54,721 nt of DNA, from NCBI GenBank assembly GCA_021154985.1, contig JAJNQE010000156.1, positions 1-54,721 on the forward strand. Direction: 5' to 3'. A program made the translations under genes and the position numbers. This document shows, in pieces, positions 38,987 through 47,169 of this stretch. Numbering within the stretch: the stretch's first letter is position 1; each line of letters starts with the position of its first letter. The stretch is from Hydrogenophaga sp. (lineage in GTDB: Bacteria > Pseudomonadota > Gammaproteobacteria > Burkholderiales > Burkholderiaceae_C). Below the pieces are notes generated by a model. The model had not been told where the DNA came from. It did no database searches and was given only the letters and a program-made list of their open reading frames with translations.

Positions 38987-40693
38987 ATGGACCGCAACAT
39001 GCCAGCCAGCAACCCACCGCCAGAAAGCCTTCTTGATCAGCAAGCTGCACAGGGCGGCGCGTTGAATGTGGATGTGCTGATCGCCGGCGCGGGGCCTTGC
39101 GGCCTGATGCTGGCCAACGAACTCGGTCTGCGCAATGTAGCCTGCCTGGTGGTGGACCCGAAGCCGGGCACCGCCTTCAACCCGCAGGCCAACGCCACGC
39201 AGGCGCGCACCATGGAGCACTTCCGGCGCATCGGCATCTCGCAGGCCGTGCGTGCACTCGGCCTGCCTCCCGACCACCCGACCGACATCGCCTACTTCAC
39301 CCGCTTCGCCACGCACGAGCTGGCCCGCCTGCGCCTGCCCACTGCGGCACAGGCCACGCAGAACATCAAGCACCTGGCGGGCTCGTGGAGCGCGGCAGAG
39401 CTGCCGCACCGGGTGTCGCAGAAGTATGTGGAGGCGGTCTTGCGCGAACACGCCGAGGCGCGCACTGGACGCCGCATCGAATTCGGTTGGCAACTGCAGA
39501 CGTTTGAAGAGCACGCCCAGGGCGTGAGGGCGCAGGTGGCACCCGTCAATTCACAGGTATCAGGCGTCACCGTCAACGCCCGCTACCTGGTGGGGGCAGA
39601 CGGCGCGCGCAGCGCCGTGCGCAACGCGCTGGGCATCGGCCTGGGTGGCGCCACCGGCCTGCAGCGCCAGTTCATGGGCGGCAAGATGTTCGCCATCTAC
39701 CTGCGGGCACCCTCGTTCTACCAGCGCTTCCCGCACGACCTTGCGTGGATGTACGTGTCGGTCAACCCCGAGCGGCGGGTGTTCATGGCCTCGGTGGACG
39801 GACGGGGCGAGTTTGCGTTCCACGCGGCGGTGCACCCGCACGAAACGCCCGAGACCTGGACCCACGACGACGCGCGCCGCATCGTGGCCGAAGCCAGCGG
39901 CATGAGCGATCTCGACATGGAGATCCTCTCCACCGGCATCTGGATCGCCGGGCACTCGCTGGTGGCCGAGCGCTACCAGCAAGGGCGCGTGTTCATCGCC
40001 GGCGACGCGGCCCACCTGTTCACGCCCACCGGCGGCCTGGGCTACAACACCGCCGTGGGCGACGCGGTGAATCTGGGCTGGAAGCTGGCGGCGGTGGTCA
40101 AGGGGCAGGCGCACCCTGCGCTGCTGGACAGCTATGAGCGGGAGCGCCGCCCGATCGGCCTGCGCAACACCGCCTACGCGCGCGAGTTCGCCGACTCGGT
40201 GGGTCTGTTTGAAGCCACACCAGCGCTGGAAGCCGAGGGCCTCGCGGGCGAGCAGCAGCGCGCGCTGGCCGGCACTGCGCTGAACGCCCACGTGCGCCGC
40301 GAATTCAACATTCCCGGCGTCACCTTTGGTGAGCGTTACGACGCTTCTCCGCTGGTGTTCAGCGATCCGGCCGAAGTACCGCCCGACCAGGCCAACGAGT
40401 ACATCCCCACCACCACACCCGGCGGGCGCTTGCCGCACCGCTGGCTGGATGGCGAACGCTCGCTCTACGACCTGCTGGGATTCGAGTGGACCGTGCTGGC
40501 CCCCGAGCATCTGCAAGGAGAGGCACAGGTGCTGGCCGACGCGGGCGCGTCGGCCGGGCTCGACGTGAAAGTGCTGGTGCTCAAGGCCGACCAGGTGGAC
40601 GGCCTGCTGGCCAACGGCATGCTGCTGGTGCGGCCAGATCAGGTGGTGGCGTGGCGCGGCAACACCGCACCGGAACCCGGCGTGCTCCGTTGA
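38987..40693 (+). CDS. FAD-dependent aromatic monooxygenase (phenol-hydroxylase/MhpA-like)
   Basis: 568 residues. FAD fold motifs: VLIAGAGPCGLMLANEL (GxGxxG), a DG-type motif in YLVGADGARSAVRN, and GDAAHLFTPTGGLGYN with DAVNLGWKL. The C-terminal thioredoxin-like domain ends LLVRPDQVVAWRGN, after which relatives usually carry another 15-20 residues; here only ten follow before TGA and AT-rich DNA. It hydroxylates a phenolic or carboxylated aromatic using NAD(P)H and O2; the substrate is unknown. Start options are 38987 (no ribosome site, very short leader) and 38999. MarR control is likely. The short C-terminus may reflect insertion of the Tn7-like module next door. Confidence 0.87.
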   Translation: MDRNMPASNPPPESLLDQQAAQGGALNVDVLIAGAGPCGLMLANELGLRNVACLVVDPKPGTAFNPQANATQARTMEHFRRIGISQAVRALGLPPDHPTDIAYFTRFATHELARLRLPTAAQATQNIKHLAGSWSAAELPHRVSQKYVEAVLREHAEARTGRRIEFGWQLQTFEEHAQGVRAQVAPVNSQVSGVTVNARYLVGADGARSAVRNALGIGLGGATGLQRQFMGGKMFAIYLRAPSFYQRFPHDLAWMYVSVNPERRVFMASVDGRGEFAFHAAVHPHETPETWTHDDARRIVAEASGMSDLDMEILSTGIWIAGHSLVAERYQQGRVFIAGDAAHLFTPTGGLGYNTAVGDAVNLGWKLAAVVKGQAHPALLDSYERERRPIGLRNTAYAREFADSVGLFEATPALEAEGLAGEQQRALAGTALNAHVRREFNIPGVTFGERYDASPLVFSDPAEVPPDQANEYIPTTTPGGRLPHRWLDGERSLYDLLGFEWTVLAPEHLQGEAQVLADAGASAGLDVKVLVLKADQVDGLLANGMLLVRPDQVVAWRGNTAPEPGVLR

Positions 40694-40725
40694 TTAACTA
40701 AAATTGTGGATAATTTTCCCAAATA

Positions 40726-41547
40726 ATGTATGCTGTTGGAGTGCACTGGAAACCCGACCCCCTGCTCTATCCACCCTACCTGCGGGCACGGATCAGGCGT
40801 CGCCGTGGCGTTGGGTGTGGCCCCCACTATGTCCCGTGGCTGAAGGTCCGCGACGTGCCGTCGCGTGGCACGTCATTGGTGAGCCGCGGGGTGTCCAGCG
40901 GCAGATCGCACCATCTGCTGTCTGAACTGGAGGCCATCTATTTCTATCTTCTGGAAAGACGCGCTGGCATTGCCGAGATCCGCGAGCAGTGGCCCATCTT
41001 GGACATGGATCGAACGTTGGAGTTGTGCGCAAGGTTCGGCGTACGCCCGCGCATGCGAAACGGCTGTCCCGAACCGTTCACTATCGACTTTCTGGTCACC
41101 GAGCGGGTCGACGGCCGACTGACGTACCGGGCAGCCAGCGTCAAGTCGCCGGACGATGCGCGGGATCCTGAAACACGGCTGCGACTGGCCGTCGAACACG
41201 CCTGGTGCCAGGACCGAGGCATCCCCTGGACTCTCGTGGACACCCAGCGATTCGACAAAACCATGCTGGAGACCCTGCGCTTCATACGCGGCTGGTTCCG
41301 TCACAAGTACGCTCCCGATGCCGCGTTAGAGGAACGCTTCGTGGCGCAGTTCGCTGCCCACCATGCACCCAACCGGTTGCTGAGCGAAGTGCTGGCACGC
41401 GTGTCGCGGTCGCTACGGCAGCCAGTCGCCACGACGGAGGATGTTTTCCGCTACTGCGCGTGGTCAGGCCAGATTCAGCCTTCGCTCGCACGCCCCCTTT
41501 CAATGGACGCGCCCGTCGTCATGACGTCGGACCTCGCACATGCCTGA
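40726..41547 (+). CDS. tnsA: TnsA-like transposase endonuclease subunit
   Basis: 273 residues from the ATG at 40726 (GTG at 40741 is possible). The motif PWLKVRDVPSRGTS precedes the nuclease core. Catalytic residues fit E. coli TnsA (Glu63, Asp114, Lys132) in context and spacing: Glu69 in LLSELEAIYF, Asp121 in FTIDFLV and Lys140 in AASVKSPDD. IREQWPILD is also typical. TnsA cuts the 5' ends of the transposon so that TnsAB moves it by cut-and-paste. The start is only 32 bases from the monooxygenase stop, leaving little room for the usual promoter-bearing transposon end. The gene overlaps tnsB by eight bases. Confidence 0.9.
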   Translation: MYAVGVHWKPDPLLYPPYLRARIRRRRGVGCGPHYVPWLKVRDVPSRGTSLVSRGVSSGRSHHLLSELEAIYFYLLERRAGIAEIREQWPILDMDRTLELCARFGVRPRMRNGCPEPFTIDFLVTERVDGRLTYRAASVKSPDDARDPETRLRLAVEHAWCQDRGIPWTLVDTQRFDKTMLETLRFIRGWFRHKYAPDAALEERFVAQFAAHHAPNRLLSEVLARVSRSLRQPVATTEDVFRYCAWSGQIQPSLARPLSMDAPVVMTSDLAHA

Positions 41548-43771
41548 CTTCCAGGTGCTTCCGCACAGCCCAGCCCTCACTGCCGGGCTGGTTCTTCGTG
41601 TCGGGTCAGCGCCTCATCGCTACTTGCGACTCACGCATGTCTTCCGGACCTGCGCGTACGGCATGTGGGTTGGCGACCCCGAGGCGGCTCGATACGCGCG
41701 CCGGCCCCACGCGATACCGCTGCGGGATCTGAAGGCGCTCGCTGCATCTCCGTCAGCGGCCTGGGGGCGTCTCGTGTTGCCACCAGCCTTGTCAACCGAG
41801 CCGGAGAAAGATTCCGACAAGGCCGCCTTGCTCGATAGTGCCTGGGGTCTGGTGCAGGCGCTGGTCCAAGCATTTCAGAGTGAGTCCAATCTGTCCCGCC
41901 AGTCCTTTTCCGCGCTAGTCCGTCAGCGCGCTGAGGAGACGGAGTCGAGTCCGTCCACGGTGCTGCGAACCTTGCTGAGGTACTACTACTTCGGCGGTAC
42001 GCGCCTGGCGCTGCTCCCTCTGCCTCCGGGCGTCAAGCCCGGCCAGGTAGCTTACGCGGACGACACCGAGACTGGACGTCCCCCGCCGCGGCGACGTGGA
42101 CGCCAGAGTTCCTTGGCTCGTGAACTGGGTCGCAACGAGTTCATCGTTCGTTCCGAAGACATCCAGGACATGGTTGACTGCTTCAAGCGGCTGCTGGCCA
42201 AAGGTCCTACGTTCAAGACCATTGCACACGAAGACTACCTGGCCAAAGAATTCCGCGCGCGGCACAGGGCGCTCTATGACAAATACGTCGCCCGTGAGAT
42301 TCCTGAGCCAGTCACGGCCCGACAATTCCGCAACTACCTTGATGAGCACCTGAGGGTCACCGAGGAGCTGGCCAGGAATGTGCGTACGCATACGCGCAAT
42401 CCGGGCTTCACGGGCAACGTGCGTGCCGCAGGTCCTGGGGAGATCTACGAGATCGACGCCACCGGCGGACGACTGCATCTGGTGTCCAGCGACGACCCGC
42501 CGGTGCTGCTTGGCAAGCCCACAATCTATCTGCTGATTGACCGCTGGAGCCGATTCGTCGTCTCGGCCTACATCTCGCTGCGACCAGCCTCTTATGAGGA
42601 AGTGCGCCACGCGCTACTCGTTGCCTTCACTTCGCGGGAAGCCCGATTCAACCGGCTGGGCATCAACGTCACTGACGAGCGCTGGCCCGTGGGGCGGATG
42701 CCCGCCGTGATCTGCCCCGACCGCGGCTCCGACTTCATGAGCGAATCGATGGAACAGAGCGTCGTCAACGACCTGCGCATCGATCTGACCCCATTGCCGC
42801 CGCTTTGCCCTGATGGCAAGGCCATCGTGGAGCGCTTGATCCGCGAAATCAAGCGCCGCATGGCCGCATCCGGCATCGAAGGTGTTTTTGCTGACCGTCC
42901 GATGGACCCCAGGACCAAACGGGCGACACGCAAGGCCGCTGCCGCCGCAGTGCGGACCCTCTCGGAGGCCTACCGGCTATTGGTCGATATCGTCGTCGAC
43001 CACAACAACCGCCCACACAGCACGTTGCGCCGCCGCCGGGTCCTGACCCAAGCCGGTGTGCAGCCCACGCCGCGGGAGGCCTACCTTTGGGGCCTGCGCC
43101 ACATCACAGGCCTGCGTTCGGCGCCGCTCAGCGAGAACGACTACCATCGCCTGCTGCTGAGCACCGACAAGGCCAGCATCGCCAACGGTGTGCTCAGCTA
43201 CAAGAGCCGCCCTTACCTGCCCGACAACGAACCTGCCGCCGGGCTAGCGCGCCACTCGACGCGTCGTCCCAGACGCGTGGATGTGCGACTGGACAAGACC
43301 TTGCCGACGCAAATCTTTGTCCCGAATGTGCATGGGAACTGGGCGCGGTTTCAGATGTCGGGCGGGGTGGCCAACGAGATCGCCGGAGTCTCGCTGGACG
43401 AGGAGGAGGCAATGGCGGATCACACGGCGCTGCTGTGGGCACGTGCCGACCATCAGGGACGTGTCGCGCGCGTCGCCGCGAAGACCGCCAAGCATACGTC
43501 CCCGGGCAAGACGGCAGCCGAAGGGGCTGTGTCGAACTTGGGCAAGGCAGTTAAAGGCAAACCTGCCGCCGCCCAACTTCCTCGCGCCGAATTGATTGCG
43601 GCCCGAAACAAGGAGACGGCCCGCATGAAGGCTGCTCTCCATGGCAAGTCCTCCAACGCATCTACTGATGCCGACCCGCCGCAAGCGTCGACACCCGACT
43701 GGATGCGCGTGGAAGAGGAAGAGCGCCAGCGCAATCTGGCCTTGATACGCAAGCACAGGAGCCGACGTTGA
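41540..43771 (+). CDS. tnsB: TnsB-like DDE transposase (Mu/retroviral integrase family)
   Basis: 743 residues. After DNA-binding helical domains (about 80-290) comes the integrase core with Asp306 (YEIDATGG), Asp394 (ICPDRGSDF) and Glu431 (AIVERLIREI). The 36-residue gap between the last two is normal for DDE enzymes, so the catalytic triad is intact. The C-terminal beta-barrel and a basic tail (about 640-743) that would touch TnsC follow. TnsB binds transposon ends and joins 3' ends to target DNA. It overlaps tnsA at the start and the TTG of tnsC at the end. Confidence 0.93.
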   Translation: MPDFQVLPHSPALTAGLVLRVGSAPHRYLRLTHVFRTCAYGMWVGDPEAARYARRPHAIPLRDLKALAASPSAAWGRLVLPPALSTEPEKDSDKAALLDSAWGLVQALVQAFQSESNLSRQSFSALVRQRAEETESSPSTVLRTLLRYYYFGGTRLALLPLPPGVKPGQVAYADDTETGRPPPRRRGRQSSLARELGRNEFIVRSEDIQDMVDCFKRLLAKGPTFKTIAHEDYLAKEFRARHRALYDKYVAREIPEPVTARQFRNYLDEHLRVTEELARNVRTHTRNPGFTGNVRAAGPGEIYEIDATGGRLHLVSSDDPPVLLGKPTIYLLIDRWSRFVVSAYISLRPASYEEVRHALLVAFTSREARFNRLGINVTDERWPVGRMPAVICPDRGSDFMSESMEQSVVNDLRIDLTPLPPLCPDGKAIVERLIREIKRRMAASGIEGVFADRPMDPRTKRATRKAAAAAVRTLSEAYRLLVDIVVDHNNRPHSTLRRRRVLTQAGVQPTPREAYLWGLRHITGLRSAPLSENDYHRLLLSTDKASIANGVLSYKSRPYLPDNEPAAGLARHSTRRPRRVDVRLDKTLPTQIFVPNVHGNWARFQMSGGVANEIAGVSLDEEEAMADHTALLWARADHQGRVARVAAKTAKHTSPGKTAAEGAVSNLGKAVKGKPAAAQLPRAELIAARNKETARMKAALHGKSSNASTDADPPQASTPDWMRVEEEERQRNLALIRKHRSRR

Positions 43772-45189
43772 GTCACGAAACCAGCGATAGCCTCGTCCAA
43801 ACTGCAGCCTATGTGGACACCGGCGTCCGCAGGTTTTCGGGGAATCCGTTCATCGAGGCATTACCCCCCATCGAGCAGACCAAGCTCGAGTTCTTGACCC
43901 TGCTCTCACACTATCCAATCCGCCCCAGCGCCACGACGCGCAAGGCCGGCGAGGTCGTGCGGATCATGGAGTTGTCAGCGGTGAACGACTTGGTGTTCCC
44001 GTTCCCCGAGTACCAGAAGGCGGGCCTCGCGCTGGCGACCATGATGCGCGACACCTATGTGGCGCGCAATCCGCTGTCCGTGATCGACCGGCAGCGGCGT
44101 CACGCGCTTGCCACTGGTGGTAGCGACGGCTTTCCGTTCCCGGCCAATTGGAAGTCCTCCGCCAAGGGCCACTTCATGATGGCGGTGAGTGGCATGGGCA
44201 AGACCACGTTCGCGCTGGCCTATCTCCTGAGATACCCCCAGGTGATCGTGCACAGCGCGTACCAGGGCACCGAGCTCCGATGCCATCAGGTTGTCTACGT
44301 GGTGCTGCGGGTGCCTCATGACGCCACTTTGAAGAGCCTGTGCATCCAGTTCTTCGACGAGATTGACCGGTTGCTAGGCACCAACTATGCGCGCCAGGCC
44401 AATGCCATCCGCAACGTGGCGCCGATGGTGGAATTGATGAACCGGGTGGCGACGGCCGTCTCGTTGGGCTTCATGGTGGTCGACGAAGTCCAGAACCTGC
44501 GCAGCGCCCGTGGAGGGAATGCCGAGTTCGTCCTGAATCTCTTCAGCGAGATCATTGAGCGGCTGGGTATCAGCCTGCTAGCCTTGGCCACGCCGGCCGT
44601 GCAATCGGTGATCGAAGGGAGTGTGCGCAATGCCCGCAAGCTCGCCTCCTATGGCGAGACCGTGCTCCGGCCCATGGCAAGGTCCGACCCGCAATGGGAA
44701 GACTTCTGCGAAACCTATTGGGACTACTCCTATGTCAAGAAGAAGACCTCGCTGACGAAGGCGACCCTGGACGCCTGGCACCAGGCGTCCGCCGGCAACA
44801 CCGCCTTTGCCGCGTTGGCCTTCGTGCTTTCGCAGCGCAACGAAATCGGAGGACGCGAGGTCATCGATGCTGCAGCATTCGAGCGCACCGCAGCGACCGA
44901 CATGGCCTTCCTGCAACCCGCCATTGCCGCCTTGCGCAGCAACGATCCCCGCAAGCTACGCACCTTCGATGACCTGATTTTCAGCCCACGATATCGGGCG
45001 CTTCGGCGGTTGCTCGGTGCCAAGGACGAGCAGCCGGTAAACGGGAAGGGCGAGGGGGCCGGCGAAGAGTTCGACGACGTTTCGTCCACGCCGCGCCCGG
45101 AGTCCGGCCCGGCCAAGCGTGCGCGCCGGGGTGCCGCCCTCAACGCAGGCCCGGTCGACCTGCCCGAGGAAGACCCGCTGGCCTTCTGA
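43768..45189 (+). CDS. tnsC: TnsC-like AAA+ ATPase
   Basis: 473 residues. Starts with TTG at 43768, which overlaps the tnsB TGA; AGGAG at 43757-43761 supports this rare start. Walker A is SGMGKTT with Lys145; Walker B is MVVDEVQNL with Asp239-Glu240; sensor-like residues follow in LLALATPAV. TnsC forms a filament on target DNA and passes the target signal from TniQ/TnsD to TnsAB. The C-terminal 90 residues are acidic and low-complexity (EGAGEEFDD). It is followed by the first tniQ after 24 bases. Confidence 0.93.
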   Translation: MSHETSDSLVQTAAYVDTGVRRFSGNPFIEALPPIEQTKLEFLTLLSHYPIRPSATTRKAGEVVRIMELSAVNDLVFPFPEYQKAGLALATMMRDTYVARNPLSVIDRQRRHALATGGSDGFPFPANWKSSAKGHFMMAVSGMGKTTFALAYLLRYPQVIVHSAYQGTELRCHQVVYVVLRVPHDATLKSLCIQFFDEIDRLLGTNYARQANAIRNVAPMVELMNRVATAVSLGFMVVDEVQNLRSARGGNAEFVLNLFSEIIERLGISLLALATPAVQSVIEGSVRNARKLASYGETVLRPMARSDPQWEDFCETYWDYSYVKKKTSLTKATLDAWHQASAGNTAFAALAFVLSQRNEIGGREVIDAAAFERTAATDMAFLQPAIAALRSNDPRKLRTFDDLIFSPRYRALRRLLGAKDEQPVNGKGEGAGEEFDDVSSTPRPESGPAKRARRGAALNAGPVDLPEEDPLAF

Positions 45190-45213
45190 GCACTCCAACA
45201 CTCGCGTCCGGCC

Positions 45214-47169
45214 TTGCACCCCATTACCCGAGCTTCGGGGTCCGTCGCCGGCATCGCGTATGTGCCCACGTTACTACCGGACGAGCTACTGTATTCGTGG
45301 CTGGCCCGGGTCGCTGCGCTCAATGCCATGGGCGCGCCGCGTGATGTCCTACAGCGATTCTTCGGCTGCTGCACGCTAGTGCCGAGCGTAGACCTGCCGA
45401 CGCAGTTGCTTGCGCTGGCCCATCGACTCGGCAGCTGGCTTCCGTTCGCGACCCTCGACGAACTGCTGGATCGAGGAACGCTGCTGCCCTACCACCGGCC
45501 CTTCCTCACGGCAGCGAGTCACTCCCGTGTACGCCAAATCCTGCTGCACGGCGATGGGAAGGGACTCAAGACGCTGATGGGCAGGGTTGCCAACCGCTTT
45601 GGCGCCCATCCTGCGTTGCGCAGCTGTCCTGACTGCATGGTCGACAGTTGGAGTTGCTATGGCAGCCTTTACTGGATGCGCCGACACCAACTGCCCGGTG
45701 TTAACCTCTGCACCATCCACGGCATCCCGCTCCATGGCATGCAGTTGCAGGCCCGTACGCACCGTCAGCGGCTGCTTTCGCCCATGGCTACGCCAGGGGC
45801 GCAGAGCGCCATCCAGGCCGACGCGCGGCAATTGCGGTTCGCCCTGCTGTCGCAGGACCTCCTTGAGATCGCCCTGCCCGTGATCGCTCCGTTGCAGCGG
45901 GCGGCGACGTACCGGGAGGCCGCGCTGGCGCTGGGATACGGCACCCGACGCGGCCGCGTGGAATTCCCGGCACTTGTCGATGCGCTTCGCCGGCGCTACG
46001 ACGACTTTGAGGGCTTCGACCATCAGGCGCGGCTACTTGCCACCGCTGCGCATCCGCTGGGCTGGCTTAGGCCCCTGTTCGACAGGCCTGAGCGATCGCT
46101 GCACCCAATCTGTCATCTGTTGCTGATCGACTTCCTGTTCGGCTCCGTGGCGGCGTTCAAGGTGGCTTGTGCCGAGTACGACCTGGCACTTCCCGCTCGG
46201 CCGCTCGACGACCCGTCCTTTGCACTGGCCGCCATTGACCCGGTCGTCGTCGGCGCGGTCAAGGTTCATGCTTCGTCCTCTACGCTAGCGATCACCCTCG
46301 AGGACGCGCTGCGCGATCCATCGCTATCCTGCCGCCAAGCGGCCGCGAGGGTGGGCAAGAGCGTGACGACCGTGGTGGCCTTGCGCCGAGCACGGGCCAT
46401 TCCTATCCAGGAACGCCGCAAGTCGCTGCATCCTACCGTGATCGACCAGGTCCTGAAGGCCTTGGGCTCGCTGTGTTCGCTGCCGGCCGTTGCCAAACGG
46501 ACGGGCGTCTCGCTGAGTTCGGTGTACCGGATCCTCGCTCAGTACCCGACGACGCCACGGCCTCGCCGAGACGAGGACGGTATCGCGCAGGGGCCACTGC
46601 GGCGGGCAAGCTGGGTGACTGCGCTGCAGGCCTGCCGGATGGAAGGGATGGGTGGAGTGGCTGCGGCCCGTGCGCGAGCCGGCGCCGACTATGCCTGGCT
46701 CTACCGGCATGACCGCGCCTGGCTCGTCTCAACGAACAACGCGGAGCCTTCTTTCAAACGCCGCAATGGCGGGTCAGGCCGGGTGGACTGGGTCAGGCGC
46801 GACACCGAGCTCTGTCAGTTGCTGCAACAGCAACTCAGCCAGTTACGAGACGAGGCGCCACCGCAGCGCTTGACGAAGACCCGGCTGCTGCGTTCTCTCG
46901 GCGAGACGATGGTTAGGCGCAACCTGGGCCAACTTCCCCAGCTTGTCGTCTTGCTGGACAAGGAGGTGGAGTCGGAGCAGGCCTTTGGCATGCGCCGTGT
47001 CGACTACGCTGTTGCCCTGCTGGTCAGCGAAGGTGCTCAGCTACGTCTGTGGCGCGTCCAGCGTCTGGCGGGTCTGCGCCGATGGTCGCCCTCGCTCACC
47101 ACCTATGCGAATCAACTGGTTGAACCGCTCCATGCTCAGAATTCCCTACGTCCCCACGGCCTACCCTGA
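45214..47169 (+). CDS. tniQ: TniQ/TnsD-like target-selection protein 1
   Basis: 651 residues from a TTG at 45214; GTG at 45262 is the alternative and no clear ribosome site decides. The TniQ signature is clear: YVPTLLPDELLYSWLARV near the start, then a zinc-binding segment with Cys138 and Cys141 (SCPDC), HQLPGV, and C-x2-HG in LCTIHGIPL. A C-terminal region with two helix-turn-helix-like stretches (SCRQAAARVGKSVTTVVALR; SLPAVAKRTGVSLSSVYRIL) suggests site-specific DNA binding, as in TnsD which recognises an attTn7 sequence. It is the longer of the two TniQ proteins, so I infer that it recognises a fixed chromosomal site. Confidence 0.88.
   Translation: MHPITRASGSVAGIAYVPTLLPDELLYSWLARVAALNAMGAPRDVLQRFFGCCTLVPSVDLPTQLLALAHRLGSWLPFATLDELLDRGTLLPYHRPFLTAASHSRVRQILLHGDGKGLKTLMGRVANRFGAHPALRSCPDCMVDSWSCYGSLYWMRRHQLPGVNLCTIHGIPLHGMQLQARTHRQRLLSPMATPGAQSAIQADARQLRFALLSQDLLEIALPVIAPLQRAATYREAALALGYGTRRGRVEFPALVDALRRRYDDFEGFDHQARLLATAAHPLGWLRPLFDRPERSLHPICHLLLIDFLFGSVAAFKVACAEYDLALPARPLDDPSFALAAIDPVVVGAVKVHASSSTLAITLEDALRDPSLSCRQAAARVGKSVTTVVALRRARAIPIQERRKSLHPTVIDQVLKALGSLCSLPAVAKRTGVSLSSVYRILAQYPTTPRPRRDEDGIAQGPLRRASWVTALQACRMEGMGGVAAARARAGADYAWLYRHDRAWLVSTNNAEPSFKRRNGGSGRVDWVRRDTELCQLLQQQLSQLRDEAPPQRLTKTRLLRSLGETMVRRNLGQLPQLVVLLDKEVESEQAFGMRRVDYAVALLVSEGAQLRLWRVQRLAGLRRWSPSLTTYANQLVEPLHAQNSLRPHGLP

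Noticed and set aside
40705..40730. TGTGGATAATTTTCC as the exact Tn7-like left terminus
   Set aside because: It begins TGTGG like Tn7, but it is only about 20 bases from tnsA, no inverted copy or five-base duplication was found on the right, and no TnsB-site repeats follow.
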